Shown here: positions 40,857 through 49,614 of the stretch, in pieces
Numbering within the stretch: the first letter of the stretch is position 1
Layout: the number at the start of each line of letters is the position of its first letter
Source of the DNA: Flavivirga abyssicola
Lineage (GTDB): Bacteria; Bacteroidota; Bacteroidia; Flavobacteriales; Flavobacteriaceae
Length of the DNA stretch: 64,000 bases
Direction: 5' to 3'
Assembly: GCF_030540775.2 (NCBI RefSeq)
Contig: NZ_CP141266.1
Location: forward strand, 1,475,001 to 1,539,000
Notes under the pieces: generated by a model
Told to the model about the DNA's origin: nothing
Databases searched by the model: none
Seen by the model: only the letters and a program-made list of their open reading frames with translations
Program-made: the position numbers and the translations under genes

Positions 40857-42948
40857 GCAAATAAATGTTGCCTTAATTGGTAATCCAAATACAGGGAAAA
40901 CATCTGTTTTTAATGCGTTAACAGGATTAAACCAAAAAGTTGGTAATTATCCAGGTATTACGGTTGAAAAAAAAGAAGGAATATGCAAACTACCCAGAGG
41001 TGTCAAAGCACATATTATCGATTTACCTGGAACCTACAGTCTAAACGCTTCTTCTCTTGATGAAAACGTTGTTATAGAACTCCTTTTAAATAAAAATGAT
41101 AAGGATTTTCCAGATATTGCAGTTGTTGTAAGTGATGTTGAGAACTTAAAACGAAATCTTTTATTATTTACTCAAATTAAAGATTTAGAAATCCCTACGC
41201 TCCTTGTCATTAATATGGCGGATAGGATGAGTTACAAAGGTATTTCATTAGATATTGATTATTTAGAAACACATCTTGAAACCAAAATTGCCTTAATAAG
41301 TACCAGAAAGAATGAAGGTATTGATAATTTAAAAAACCTCATTGCCAATTTTAAAGATCTTTCTGTAACGCCTTGCATTAATGCTTCTGAAATAGATCAG
41401 GATTATTTTGACAATTTACGCAAAGCATTTCCTAACCAACTTTTGTATAAACTTTGGTTAGTTATTACGCAAGATGTTAACTTCGGAAAAACAGATCGAA
41501 AAGAAATTGATGCTGTAGCCAATTTTAAAACTAAAAGCAAAGGAGATTTAAAACGTTTACAGCAAAAAGAAACTATTAAACGCTATCAATTTATAAACAA
41601 TGTTCTTAAAAAAGGACAAACAATTGATATTACACAAGCCAAAGATTTACGAACAAAACTGGATCGTATTTTAACTCATAAAGTTTGGGGTTATGCTATT
41701 TTCTTCATCATTCTACTTGTCATTTTTCAGGCAATTTATGACTGGTCTAGTGTACCAATGGATTTTATTGATACTGTTTTTGCATCATTAAGCGAATGGA
41801 TTAAGAACATCCTACCAAATGGTGCTTTCACCAATTTATTAGCAGAAGGTATTATTCCTGGTCTTGGGGGCATCGTCATCTTTATTCCACAAATTGCTTT
41901 CTTATTCTTATTTATCGCGGTGCTTGAAGAAAGTGGCTATATGAGTCGTGTCGTATTTTTAATGGATCGGGTTATGCGACGTTTTGGTTTAAGCGGTAAA
42001 AGTGTTGTTCCTTTAATTTCTGGTACTGCCTGCGCTATCCCAGCAATTATGGCGACACGAAATATTGAAAACTGGAAAGAACGCTTAATTACTATTTTAG
42101 TAACACCTTTCACAACATGCTCTGCAAGACTTCCTGTCTATTTAATAATTATATCATTAGTTATTCCAGAAGGACGATTTTTTATTTTAAGTTACCAGGC
42201 TTTAACGCTGATGCTTTTATATTTAATTGGCTTTGTATCAGCAGTCTTTTCGGCATATATTCTAAATAAAATTCTGAAAATAAAAAGCAAAACTTTTTTT
42301 GTAGTTGAAATGCCCAATTACAAACTCCCCATGTTTAAAAATGTAGCTTTAACAGTTATTGAAAAAACAAAGTCTTTTGTTTTTGGAGCAGGAAAAATCA
42401 TTCTTGCCATATCCATTGTACTTTGGTTTTTGGCATCTTATGGTCCTGGAGAAGAATTTAATAATGCAGAGACAATTGTTAAATCAGAACACGCTTCTCA
42501 AAATCTCAATGAAGAAGATTTACAACAAAAAATAGCCTCATACAAACTAGAGCATTCTTTTATTGGTATTACCGGACGTGCTATTGAACCTGTTATTAGA
42601 CCTCTAGGTTACGATTGGAAAATTGGTATTGCTATAGTAAGTTCTTTTGCTGCTCGCGAAGTATTTGTGGGTACATTAGCCACTATTTACAGTGTTGGAA
42701 GTGATGAAGAAGAAACCATAAAAAATAGAATGGCCAGCGAAGTTAATCCAATTTTAGGAGGCCCTTTATTCACCTTCGCATCGGGCATTTCATTACTATT
42801 ATTTTATGCCTTTGCGATGCAATGCATGAGTACACTTGCTATTGTAAAAAAAGAAACCAACAGTTGGAAATGGCCTGTTTTGCAACTAGTAATTATGACT
42901 ACCTTTGCTTATATCGTAGCATTTATTGCATTTCAATTTTTAAAATAA
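40849..42948 (+). CDS. feoB: ferrous iron transporter FeoB
   Basis: A 699-residue inner-membrane Fe(II) transporter. The N-terminal G domain shows GNPNTGKTSVFNALTG (G1), YPGITVEKKEG (G2 region), DLPGTYSL (G3) and LVINMADR (G4, with N-x-x-D). The membrane part has two gate-motif regions, ILVTPFTTCSARLPVYLI and CAIPAIMATRNIENWKERL, the first with the Cys thought to line the pore. The length is typical. It is followed by a tiny Cys-rich gene and then the convergent dtxR gene. Confidence 0.95.
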   Translation: MSKQINVALIGNPNTGKTSVFNALTGLNQKVGNYPGITVEKKEGICKLPRGVKAHIIDLPGTYSLNASSLDENVVIELLLNKNDKDFPDIAVVVSDVENLKRNLLLFTQIKDLEIPTLLVINMADRMSYKGISLDIDYLETHLETKIALISTRKNEGIDNLKNLIANFKDLSVTPCINASEIDQDYFDNLRKAFPNQLLYKLWLVITQDVNFGKTDRKEIDAVANFKTKSKGDLKRLQQKETIKRYQFINNVLKKGQTIDITQAKDLRTKLDRILTHKVWGYAIFFIILLVIFQAIYDWSSVPMDFIDTVFASLSEWIKNILPNGAFTNLLAEGIIPGLGGIVIFIPQIAFLFLFIAVLEESGYMSRVVFLMDRVMRRFGLSGKSVVPLISGTACAIPAIMATRNIENWKERLITILVTPFTTCSARLPVYLIIISLVIPEGRFFILSYQALTLMLLYLIGFVSAVFSAYILNKILKIKSKTFFVVEMPNYKLPMFKNVALTVIEKTKSFVFGAGKIILAISIVLWFLASYGPGEEFNNAETIVKSEHASQNLNEEDLQQKIASYKLEHSFIGITGRAIEPVIRPLGYDWKIGIAIVSSFAAREVFVGTLATIYSVGSDEEETIKNRMASEVNPILGGPLFTFASGISLLLFYAFAMQCMSTLAIVKKETNSWKWPVLQLVIMTTFAYIVAFIAFQFLK

Positions 42949-42982
42949 GTAAATTTATCAAACCAATTACGACAAAACACGT

Positions 42983-43120
42983 ATGAACACCATGATTCAA
43001 AACATATTAGTATTTACAGCAATGGTTTTAGCTGTATCGTTTTTGGTTAAAAAATTCTTTTGGAAAAAATCAAAACCGAAAAAAGTTTGCGGCGGAGACG
43101 ATGGTTGTGGTTGTCATTAA
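42983..43120 (+). CDS. FeoB-associated Cys-rich membrane protein
   Basis: A 45-residue ORF from the ATG at 42983 to the TAA at 43118-43120. It has one hydrophobic helix (MIQNILVFTAMVLAVSFLV), a basic stretch (KKFFWKKSKPKK) and a Cys-rich tail VCGGDDGCGCH. This is the signature of the small FeoB-associated (virus attachment p12-like, FeoC-substituting) proteins found after feoB in Bacteroidota and Firmicutes. It starts 34 bases after feoB, so it belongs to the feo operon. It is easily missed because of its size. Confidence 0.85.
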   Translation: MNTMIQNILVFTAMVLAVSFLVKKFFWKKSKPKKVCGGDDGCGCH

Positions 43121-43149
43121 TTTCACATTCCACCCTTTCTTTAAAAAGT

Positions 43150-43806
43150 TTAAGAAACCTTTACAAATAGGTTATTGGCAATCATATTAGATATTATCAA
43201 CTCTTTCGTTTTTATTTTTATGGTAATGGAATTATCAAAAGGTTCTCGGTGACAAACCTTTAACTCTGTACCTAGAGCTATATTATTTTTATCCAGATAT
43301 TTTAAAAATTCTGACGAAGAATCCTGAACACCAACACAGATACAATCATTTCCTATTTTAGCTTCAGAAAGTAGAATTTTATCAATTTTTTTAATATTAC
43401 CCATTTTATCTGGAATAGGATCACCGTGTGGATCATGGGTAGGAAATTCTAAAAATGCATCTAACTGACTAATTAGTTTTTTAGACTTTATATGCTCTAA
43501 CTGCTCCGCTACTTCATGAACTTCATCCCATGAAAAATTTAGTTTCTCAACTAAAAAAACTTCCCATAGTCTATGTTTTCTAACAATATTAATAGCAATT
43601 TCTTTCCCCTTTTCAGTTAAAGTAACCCCTTGATATTTTTTATAATCAACATATCTTTTCTCGGAGAGCTTCTTAACCATATCGGTTACAGATGAAGCTT
43701 TTGTTTCCATCTCTTTAGCAATAGCATTCGTGCTCACATTATTAACACCATACTTTCCCAGGTGATAGATTGCTTTAATATAATTTTCTTCCGTAAGGGT
43801 TATCAT
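43150..43806 (-). CDS. DtxR/MntR-family metal-dependent repressor
   Basis: A 218-residue regulator. The winged helix (STNAIAKEMETKASSVTDMV, then YVDYKKYQGVTLTEKGKEIA) and dimerisation domain with metal ligands (HRLWEVFLVEKL, CH-like WDEVHEVAEQLEHIKS, then HDPHGDPIP) match DtxR/IdeR/MntR. The C-terminal 75 residues form the FeoA/SH3-like domain. It is convergent with the feo operon and divergent from the TonB receptor, with a 34-bp palindrome between the promoters. It probably represses the surrounding metal-uptake genes; whether it senses Fe or Mn cannot be told. Confidence 0.9.
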   Translation of the reverse strand: MITLTEENYIKAIYHLGKYGVNNVSTNAIAKEMETKASSVTDMVKKLSEKRYVDYKKYQGVTLTEKGKEIAINIVRKHRLWEVFLVEKLNFSWDEVHEVAEQLEHIKSKKLISQLDAFLEFPTHDPHGDPIPDKMGNIKKIDKILLSEAKIGNDCICVGVQDSSSEFLKYLDKNNIALGTELKVCHREPFDNSITIKIKTKELIISNMIANNLFVKVS

Positions 43807-43825
43807 AACTGTTTTTTAGGCAAAA

Positions 43826-43891
43826 CAAAGATAGAATAATTAATAAGATTAAAATAATTTTTAGATTAGTCTAAAAATTATTTTATATTTG
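43826..43891. promoter_or_regulatory. divergent promoters with 34-bp DtxR-type palindrome
   Basis: The palindrome at 43851-43884 has arms AAAATAATTTTTAGA and TCTAAAAATTATTTT around a short centre (only two central base differences). The TonB receptor's -7 box TATATTTG (43884-43891) abuts its right edge. On the minus strand TATCTTTG (43826-43833) is the likely -7 box for the repressor gene, 20 bases before its ATG. A dimer or double dimer bound here would block the receptor promoter. Confidence 0.8.
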
Positions 43892-43906
43892 CATAAAAAT
43901 ATAAAC

Positions 43907-46162
43907 ATGAGACATCTAATAATACTCCTTACAAGTGTATTATCTTTTACAGTAAATGCACAAAGCATAACGGGCAAAACAGAATCGGATGGGAGCTCTT
44001 TACCTTATGTGAATATTTATTTAAAAAGTGAAAAAAAAGGAGCAGTATCTAATGAAGATGGTTCATTTAAAATAAACAATGTAAAAGCTGGAACATATAC
44101 TATTATTGCTTCATTCACCGGGTATCAAACTCAGAGAAAAACAATCACCATGTCTTCAGACGATGTCGTTATAAATTTTGATTTGCCCGAATCCGAATTA
44201 CTGGAAGAAGTCGTAGTTACTGGAACTCTAAAACCAGTTTCGAGAATTGACAGCCCCGTTCCTGTTGAAGTTTACACACCTACATTTTTCAAAAAAAACC
44301 CTACACCTAGCATTTTTGAAGCTTTGCAAAATGTTAACGGTGTACGCCCTCAGTTAAATTGTGGTTTGTGCAACACAGGTGATATTCATATTAATGGGCT
44401 AGAAGGACCTTATACACTAGTGTTAATTGACGGTATGCCTATAGTAAGTGGTCTTTCTACTGTTTACGGATTATCAGGTATTCCAAATAGTTTAGTAGAG
44501 CGTGTTGAAATTGTAAAAGGTCCTGCATCATCACTTTACGGGAGTGAAGCTGTGGCTGGTTTAGTCAATGTAATTACTAAAAAACCTGGAAATACACCTC
44601 TATTTAGTGCTGATGCCTTCGGGTCATCTTGGGGTGAATTTAATTTTGACCTTGGCGGGAAATTTAAATTAGGTAGTGCCTCTTCTTTATTGGGAGTTAA
44701 TTACTTTAACTACAATCAGCGTATAGACAATAACAATGATGGTTATACAGATTTAACACTTCAAGACAGAATTTCGGTATTTAACAAATGGAGTTTTGAA
44801 CGTAAAAGCGGTAAAGCATTTTCAATAGCAGGGCGTTTCTTTTATGAAGACAGATGGGGTGGCGAAAACAATTGGAATCCAAATTTTAGAGGAGGAGATG
44901 AGATCTATGGAGAAAGCATCTACACTACACGAGGCGAATTGTTTGGTCTTTATGAATTACCAACCACAGAAGATATAGATTTTACATTTTCTGCAACCAC
45001 ACACGACCAAAATTCGTTTTACGGTAATACATCATACAACGCACAACAGCATATTGTATTTGGACAAACCACTTGGAATCGTATCCTTGGAAAACATGAC
45101 TTATTGGTTGGTGTTGCTGGGCGTTATAATTTTTATGATGATAATACTCCAGCCACCAGAAGTCAAAACAATGATACAAATAAGCCTGATGAAATAATTA
45201 TTCCTAGTGTTTTTCTACAAAACCAATGGAAATTTGCACCAAAACACGAATTATTAGCTGGACTTCGCTATGATTATGATAACAGACATGGTAACATTAT
45301 CACACCTCGATTAGCTTATAAATTTGCACCAACCGAAAACGATGCTATTCGTTTTAACATGGGAACAGGTTTTAGAGTTGTTAATTTATTTACAGAAGAC
45401 CATGCTGCTCTAACAGGTTCAAGAGAGATTATTATTGAAGAAAATTTAGAGCCTGAAAAATCCGTTAATTTCAATATTAATTATTTAATGAAGCGTTACT
45501 TATTTTCTGGTACATTTTTCACTTTAGAAACCTCGGCTTGGTATACCTATTTTTCAAACAGAATTAATCCAGATTATGACACTAATGTAAACCAAATTAG
45601 ATACGCTAATTCTGATGGTAATGCTATTTCTCAAGGAGTTAGTTTGCAAGCTGATATAAATTTTGGGTTTGGGTTAAAAGCCATGGTTGGAGCATCTTTA
45701 CAAGAGGTCGCTAATATTGAAAATGGCGAAAAAACAAGACAACCATTAACTGAAGGGTTTAATGCTAACTGGGGCTTGAGCTACAAAATAAATCAAGCGA
45801 ACTTGTTGATAGATTTTACAGGAAATCTGTATGGCCCAATGCGACTAGCCACTCAAGAATTCACTAACGAAGCTGGTATTTTTATTGATGATCCAAGAGA
45901 CAAAAAATCTCCTTATTGGTCTATAATGAATATTCAGTTAACTTACGACGGTTTTAAAAATCTTGAAATTTACGGAGGTGTTAAAAATTTATTAGATTGG
46001 ACACCTGCAAAAAATAATCCTTTTGTAATTTCACGAGGCAACGATCCTTTTGAAAAAACTATTCAAAACCCTCAACAAGATCTGAACTTTGATACTACTT
46101 ACGTGTACACGTCATTACAAGGTATTCGTAGCTTTTTAGGAATTCGTTATAATTTATTTTAA
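43907..46162 (+). CDS. TonB-dependent receptor of the metal-uptake locus
   Basis: A receptor of about 751 residues. The signal peptide RHLIILLTSVLSFTVNAQ precedes a carboxypeptidase-regulatory-like domain (residues 19-100, YVNIYLKSEKKGAVSNEDGS), the plug (HINGLEGPYTLVLIDGMPIV, GPASSLYGSEAVAGLVNVIT) and a barrel ending in IRSFLGIRYNLF. The plug holds a Cys pair, NCGLCNTGD, at the position where related receptors also keep two Cys. Expression under the DtxR palindrome and a downstream metal ABC transporter point to metal or metal-chelate uptake. I took the ATG at 43907, after the -7 box. Confidence 0.88.
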   Translation: MRHLIILLTSVLSFTVNAQSITGKTESDGSSLPYVNIYLKSEKKGAVSNEDGSFKINNVKAGTYTIIASFTGYQTQRKTITMSSDDVVINFDLPESELLEEVVVTGTLKPVSRIDSPVPVEVYTPTFFKKNPTPSIFEALQNVNGVRPQLNCGLCNTGDIHINGLEGPYTLVLIDGMPIVSGLSTVYGLSGIPNSLVERVEIVKGPASSLYGSEAVAGLVNVITKKPGNTPLFSADAFGSSWGEFNFDLGGKFKLGSASSLLGVNYFNYNQRIDNNNDGYTDLTLQDRISVFNKWSFERKSGKAFSIAGRFFYEDRWGGENNWNPNFRGGDEIYGESIYTTRGELFGLYELPTTEDIDFTFSATTHDQNSFYGNTSYNAQQHIVFGQTTWNRILGKHDLLVGVAGRYNFYDDNTPATRSQNNDTNKPDEIIIPSVFLQNQWKFAPKHELLAGLRYDYDNRHGNIITPRLAYKFAPTENDAIRFNMGTGFRVVNLFTEDHAALTGSREIIIEENLEPEKSVNFNINYLMKRYLFSGTFFTLETSAWYTYFSNRINPDYDTNVNQIRYANSDGNAISQGVSLQADINFGFGLKAMVGASLQEVANIENGEKTRQPLTEGFNANWGLSYKINQANLLIDFTGNLYGPMRLATQEFTNEAGIFIDDPRDKKSPYWSIMNIQLTYDGFKNLEIYGGVKNLLDWTPAKNNPFVISRGNDPFEKTIQNPQQDLNFDTTYVYTSLQGIRSFLGIRYNLF

Positions 46163-46165
46163 TAT

Positions 46166-46615
46166 TTGAAATACTTACTTTACATATTACTATTTACTTC
46201 GCAATGTGGCTGGAGCCAACTTAAAAACTATACTTTTAAAGACCTTTCTCGTTTAAAAGAAGAACGTCCTATAGTTATATTTTTGCACACAGATTGGTGC
46301 AAGTATTGTAAAGTGATGAAAAACACCACTTTTAAAAATGAAAAAATCATAGAAAAGTTAAATGAAAGGTTTTATTTTATTTCTTTTAATGCAGAACAAA
46401 AAACCTCAGTAACTTTTCAAAATCATACATTTAAATATAAAAGTACAGGTAAAAAAACGGGGATTCATGAACTAGCAGAAGCTTTAGGTACTTTTGAGTC
46501 TAAAATATCTTATCCTACAACGGTAGTGTTAAACAACAAGAAAGAAATTGTGTTTCAGTATCCCTACTTACTCAAACCAAAAGAGTTTTTAAAGGTTCTC
46601 AATAAAATTGAATGA
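46166..46615 (+). CDS. secreted thioredoxin-fold protein
   Basis: A 149-residue protein starting with TTG 3 bases after the receptor stop. A signal peptide (KYLLYILLFTSQCGWSQ) precedes a thioredoxin-like domain with the redox motif WCKYCKVM and a cis-Pro in ISYPTTVVLNNK. It resembles the single-domain DUF255/thioredoxin_7 type proteins of the periplasm. Coupling to the TonB receptor suggests a role in handling its Cys pair or the imported metal, but that is speculative. Confidence 0.82.
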   Translation: MKYLLYILLFTSQCGWSQLKNYTFKDLSRLKEERPIVIFLHTDWCKYCKVMKNTTFKNEKIIEKLNERFYFISFNAEQKTSVTFQNHTFKYKSTGKKTGIHELAEALGTFESKISYPTTVVLNNKKEIVFQYPYLLKPKEFLKVLNKIE

Positions 46616-46620
46616 AAGGT

Positions 46621-46652
46621 AAAAGAGTTTGTATTTTTGAAACAACTCTTTT
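46621..46652 (+). promoter_or_regulatory. hairpin containing a -7 box, upstream of the metal ABC operon
   Basis: AAAAGAGTT and AACTCTTTT pair around a 14-base loop that contains TATTTTTG (46632-46639), a good -7 box for the gene at 46676. The hairpin could also act as a weak terminator for the thioredoxin gene, which ends 6 bases earlier. Confidence 0.5.
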
Positions 46653-46675
46653 TCATTAAAAAGTAAATGTATAGC

Positions 46676-47581
46676 ATGAAAAAAACAGTATTACTTCTAT
46701 TATTAATAGCATTATTTTTCAACTGCAAAAACGAAAAAAAGACTAATGACAAACTAAATATAGTAACCACCACTTCTATGATTACTGATTTAGTAACTAA
46801 CATTGGTGGCGATCACATCCATATTCAAGGACTAATGGGAAGTGGTGTTGATCCGCATTTATATAAAGCCAGTGAAGGTGATGTTACTAAATTAGCAAAT
46901 GCTGATATTATTTTCTACAACGGACTACATCTTGAAGGCAAGCTTGTTGAAGTTTTCGAAAAAATGAAAAACAAAAAAACTATTGCCGTTTCTGATGCCT
47001 TAGATAAAAGTACACTTATTGGTTCGGAATACTTCGCATCCAATTACGATCCGCATATTTGGTTTAATGTAGATTATTGGATACAAGCTACCCAATTTAT
47101 AGTCAAAAAACTTTCAGAGACAGTTCCAGAACAAAAAGCAGCATTCGAAACTAATGGAGCAAATTATATTAAACAATTAGAAGCATTAAAAACCAAATTA
47201 ACGTCTATCATTGAAACCCTTCCTGAAGAAAAACGTATTTTGGTAACAGCCCATGATGCTTTTAATTATTTTGGAAAATCATTCAAGTTTGAAGTAGTCG
47301 GTTTACAAGGACTATCAACGGCTACTGAAGCTGGTGTTCAAGATGTTCAAAAGCTATCAGCTTATATCATAGAAAAAAATGTAAAAGCTGTTTTTGTAGA
47401 AAGCTCTGTACCCAAACGTACTATAGAAGCCTTGCAAGCCGCTGTAAATTCTAAAGGACATCAGGTTACTATTGGCGGTTCTTTATACTCGGATGCACTT
47501 GGAAATGCGGACTCTATTGAAGGCACATACATTGGTATGTTTGAATATAATGTAAACACCATAGTAAATGCATTAAAATAA
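46676..47581 (+). CDS. metal ABC transporter substrate-binding lipoprotein (TroA/ZnuA type)
   Basis: About 301 residues. A lipoprotein signal with FFNCKNEKK after LLLLLIAL is followed by the cluster A-I/TroA fold. Metal ligands are His in GVDPHLYKAS, His in NYDPHIWFNVD, Glu in AVFVESSVPKR and Asp in GGSLYSDALG. The short loop without a His-rich stretch, and the second-lobe Glu and Asp ligands, favour manganese or iron over zinc (ZnuA has His-rich loops), but this is not decisive. I took the Met at 46676 rather than 46667. It is the first gene of the ABC operon. Confidence 0.88.
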   Translation: MKKTVLLLLLIALFFNCKNEKKTNDKLNIVTTTSMITDLVTNIGGDHIHIQGLMGSGVDPHLYKASEGDVTKLANADIIFYNGLHLEGKLVEVFEKMKNKKTIAVSDALDKSTLIGSEYFASNYDPHIWFNVDYWIQATQFIVKKLSETVPEQKAAFETNGANYIKQLEALKTKLTSIIETLPEEKRILVTAHDAFNYFGKSFKFEVVGLQGLSTATEAGVQDVQKLSAYIIEKNVKAVFVESSVPKRTIEALQAAVNSKGHQVTIGGSLYSDALGNADSIEGTYIGMFEYNVNTIVNALK

Positions 47582-47589
47582 ATTAAGCG

Positions 47590-48363
47590 ATGGACGAAGA
47601 TAAAAAGGTTAAAGAAACTCCTACCTCAGCAAGAAGAATCGCTGTTAAAGTAGACGATTTAACCGTAGCCTATAACTACAAACCTGTACTTTGGGATATC
47701 GACTTAGAAATACCAGAGGGCGTTCTTATGGCCATTGTTGGACCAAATGGAGCAGGCAAATCAACACTCATAAAATCAATTCTTGGTATTTTAAACCCTA
47801 TTGCTGGTAGTGTTAGTATCTATGGAAAATCTTATGAAAAACAACGCGCATTAGTTGCTTATGTCCCACAAAAGGGAAGTGTAGATTGGGATTTCCCAAC
47901 AACTGCTTTAGATGTTGTAATGATGGGTACATACGGTAGTCTGGGCTGGATAAAACGTCCCGGACAAAAAGAAAAAAAGAAAGCTTTGGAAGCCTTGGAA
48001 AAAGTAGGTATGCTGCCTTTTAAAAACAGACAAATAAGTCAACTTTCTGGCGGACAACAACAACGTATTTTTCTGGCTAGAGCCTTGGTACAAGATGCTT
48101 CTATCTATTTTATGGACGAACCCTTCCAAGGGGTTGATGCGACTACCGAAATTGCCATCATTAATATTTTAAAAGAATTAAGAAAAGCCAATAAAACGGT
48201 TATAGTAGTGCATCATGATTTGCAAACAGTTCCAGAATATTTTGATTGGGTTACTTTTTTAAATGTAAAGAAAATTGCTACTGGTCCTGTTAAAGACATC
48301 TTTAATGATGATAATTTAACTAAAACCTATGGTATTAATTATAAAGTGAGTATACAGGAATGA
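47590..48363 (+). CDS. metal ABC transporter ATP-binding protein
   Basis: A 257-residue ATPase. Walker A is [10 protein letters not shown], the Q-loop is in [13 protein letters not shown], the signature is [15 protein letters not shown], Walker B is [12 protein letters not shown] and the switch His is in [13 protein letters not shown]. The sequence follows the MntB/ZnuC/TroB branch. It follows the binding protein by 8 bases and is separated from the first permease by 123 bases holding a dispersed repeat. Confidence 0.92.
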   Translation: MDEDKKVKETPTSARRIAVKVDDLTVAYNYKPVLWDIDLEIPEGVLMAIVGPNGAGKSTLIKSILGILNPIAGSVSIYGKSYEKQRALVAYVPQKGSVDWDFPTTALDVVMMGTYGSLGWIKRPGQKEKKKALEALEKVGMLPFKNRQISQLSGGQQQRIFLARALVQDASIYFMDEPFQGVDATTEIAIINILKELRKANKTVIVVHHDLQTVPEYFDWVTFLNVKKIATGPVKDIFNDDNLTKTYGINYKVSIQE

Positions 48364-48438
48364 AAAGTGAACAGTTTGCAGTGACAGTATACAGTACTCA
48401 CTCAAAAGAAAATAAAAATAAAATATGCGAAAAAGGGA

Positions 48439-48485
48439 GAGATTCCTGTCGCAGTTTATCTTGAGCGCAGCCGAAAGGTAGGAAT
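48439..48485. repeat. dispersed palindromic repeat between ABC genes
   Basis: GAGATTCCTG, then TTATCTTGAGCGCAGCCGAA and AGGTAGGAATT, form imperfect hairpins of the same kind as the repeats at 5138 and 50880. It ends just before the permease ATG at 48487 and could affect that gene's translation within the operon. Confidence 0.55.
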
Positions 48486-48486
48486 T

Positions 48487-49614
48487 ATGGATATAACAGA
48501 ATATATAAAGCTTGTCTTCACAGACTATACGTTAAGGACCATCACACTGGGGACTGCCATTCTAGGAGCAGTAACTGGTATGCTAGGAAGCTTTGCTGTA
48601 TTACGAAAACAAAGTTTGTTGGGTGATGCCATATCTCATGCTGCACTTCCAGGGATAGCCATTGCATTTTTAATTACAGGGGCAAAAGATAGTAACATGT
48701 TACTATTAGGGGCTTTAATAAGTGGTCTCATTGGCACGTTTTGGATTCGTGGCATTATTAGCAAAACACATTTAAAATCAGATACCGCTTTGGGGCTCAT
48801 TTTGTCTTTGTTTTTTGGTTTCGGAATGCTTCTCTTAACCTTTATTCAAAAACAACCCAATGCAAATCAAGCGGGTTTAGATAAATATTTGTTCGGACAA
48901 GCAGCTACTTTGGTGGAAAGCGATGTTTGGCTCATGAGTATTGTAACTGGCGCTTGTCTTTTAGTTTTATTACTTTTTTGGAAAGAATTCAAAATCCTTC
49001 TTTTTGATGCCGATTATACAAAGACACTAGGTTTTAATATAAAATTCATCGATATTTTAATCACTACATTTATTGTATTAGCTATTGTACTAGGGTTACA
49101 AACGGTTGGTGTTGTACTTATGAGCGCTATGCTATTAGCTCCTGCCGCCGCTGCAAGACAATGGACCAATAGTTTAGGGGTTATGGTGTTTCTAGCTGCT
49201 ATTTTTGGAGCATTTTCAGGTGTTTTTGGAACAGCCATTAGTGCCAGTCAAAATAATTTGTCAACAGGCCCCGTAATTGTTATTGTTGCTGGTGTATTCG
49301 TTCTAGTTTCTTTTATATTTTCACCTAGTCGGGGATTACTTTTCAAACAAATACGATTCATCAAAAATCGCCGTGATTTACAGCTACATAAAACATTGTC
49401 GTTTATGTATCATATTGCTGAAACACATGAAAATATCTCGCATCCTCATGCCATTAAAATCTTGAATAATTTTCAAGGATATACAAAAGGAACGCTTCAA
49501 AAATTAGTTCGGAAAAATTACGTAAAAATTGATGGTAGTATGTGGAGTTTAACATCAGAAGGGTTTAAAACAGCCTCTAATTTATACAACCAACAAAACG
49601 AAAATAATGAGTAG
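48487..49614 (+). CDS. metal ABC transporter permease with C-terminal winged-helix-like tail
   Basis: A 375-residue protein. Residues 1-285 are an ABC-3 family permease with eight or nine helices; SLLGDAISHAALPGIAIAFL and VVLMSAMLLAPAAAARQW are the family hallmarks. Residues about 290-370 form a cytosolic extension with HKTLSFMYHIAETHENISHP, then GYTKGTLQKLVRKNYVKIDG and MWSLTSEGFKTASNLY. This looks like a DtxR-type winged helix. It overlaps the second permease by 8 bases. Ordinary ABC-3 permeases are near 280-290 residues, so the tail is extra. Confidence 0.88.
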   Translation: MDITEYIKLVFTDYTLRTITLGTAILGAVTGMLGSFAVLRKQSLLGDAISHAALPGIAIAFLITGAKDSNMLLLGALISGLIGTFWIRGIISKTHLKSDTALGLILSLFFGFGMLLLTFIQKQPNANQAGLDKYLFGQAATLVESDVWLMSIVTGACLLVLLLFWKEFKILLFDADYTKTLGFNIKFIDILITTFIVLAIVLGLQTVGVVLMSAMLLAPAAAARQWTNSLGVMVFLAAIFGAFSGVFGTAISASQNNLSTGPVIVIVAGVFVLVSFIFSPSRGLLFKQIRFIKNRRDLQLHKTLSFMYHIAETHENISHPHAIKILNNFQGYTKGTLQKLVRKNYVKIDGSMWSLTSEGFKTASNLYNQQNENNE

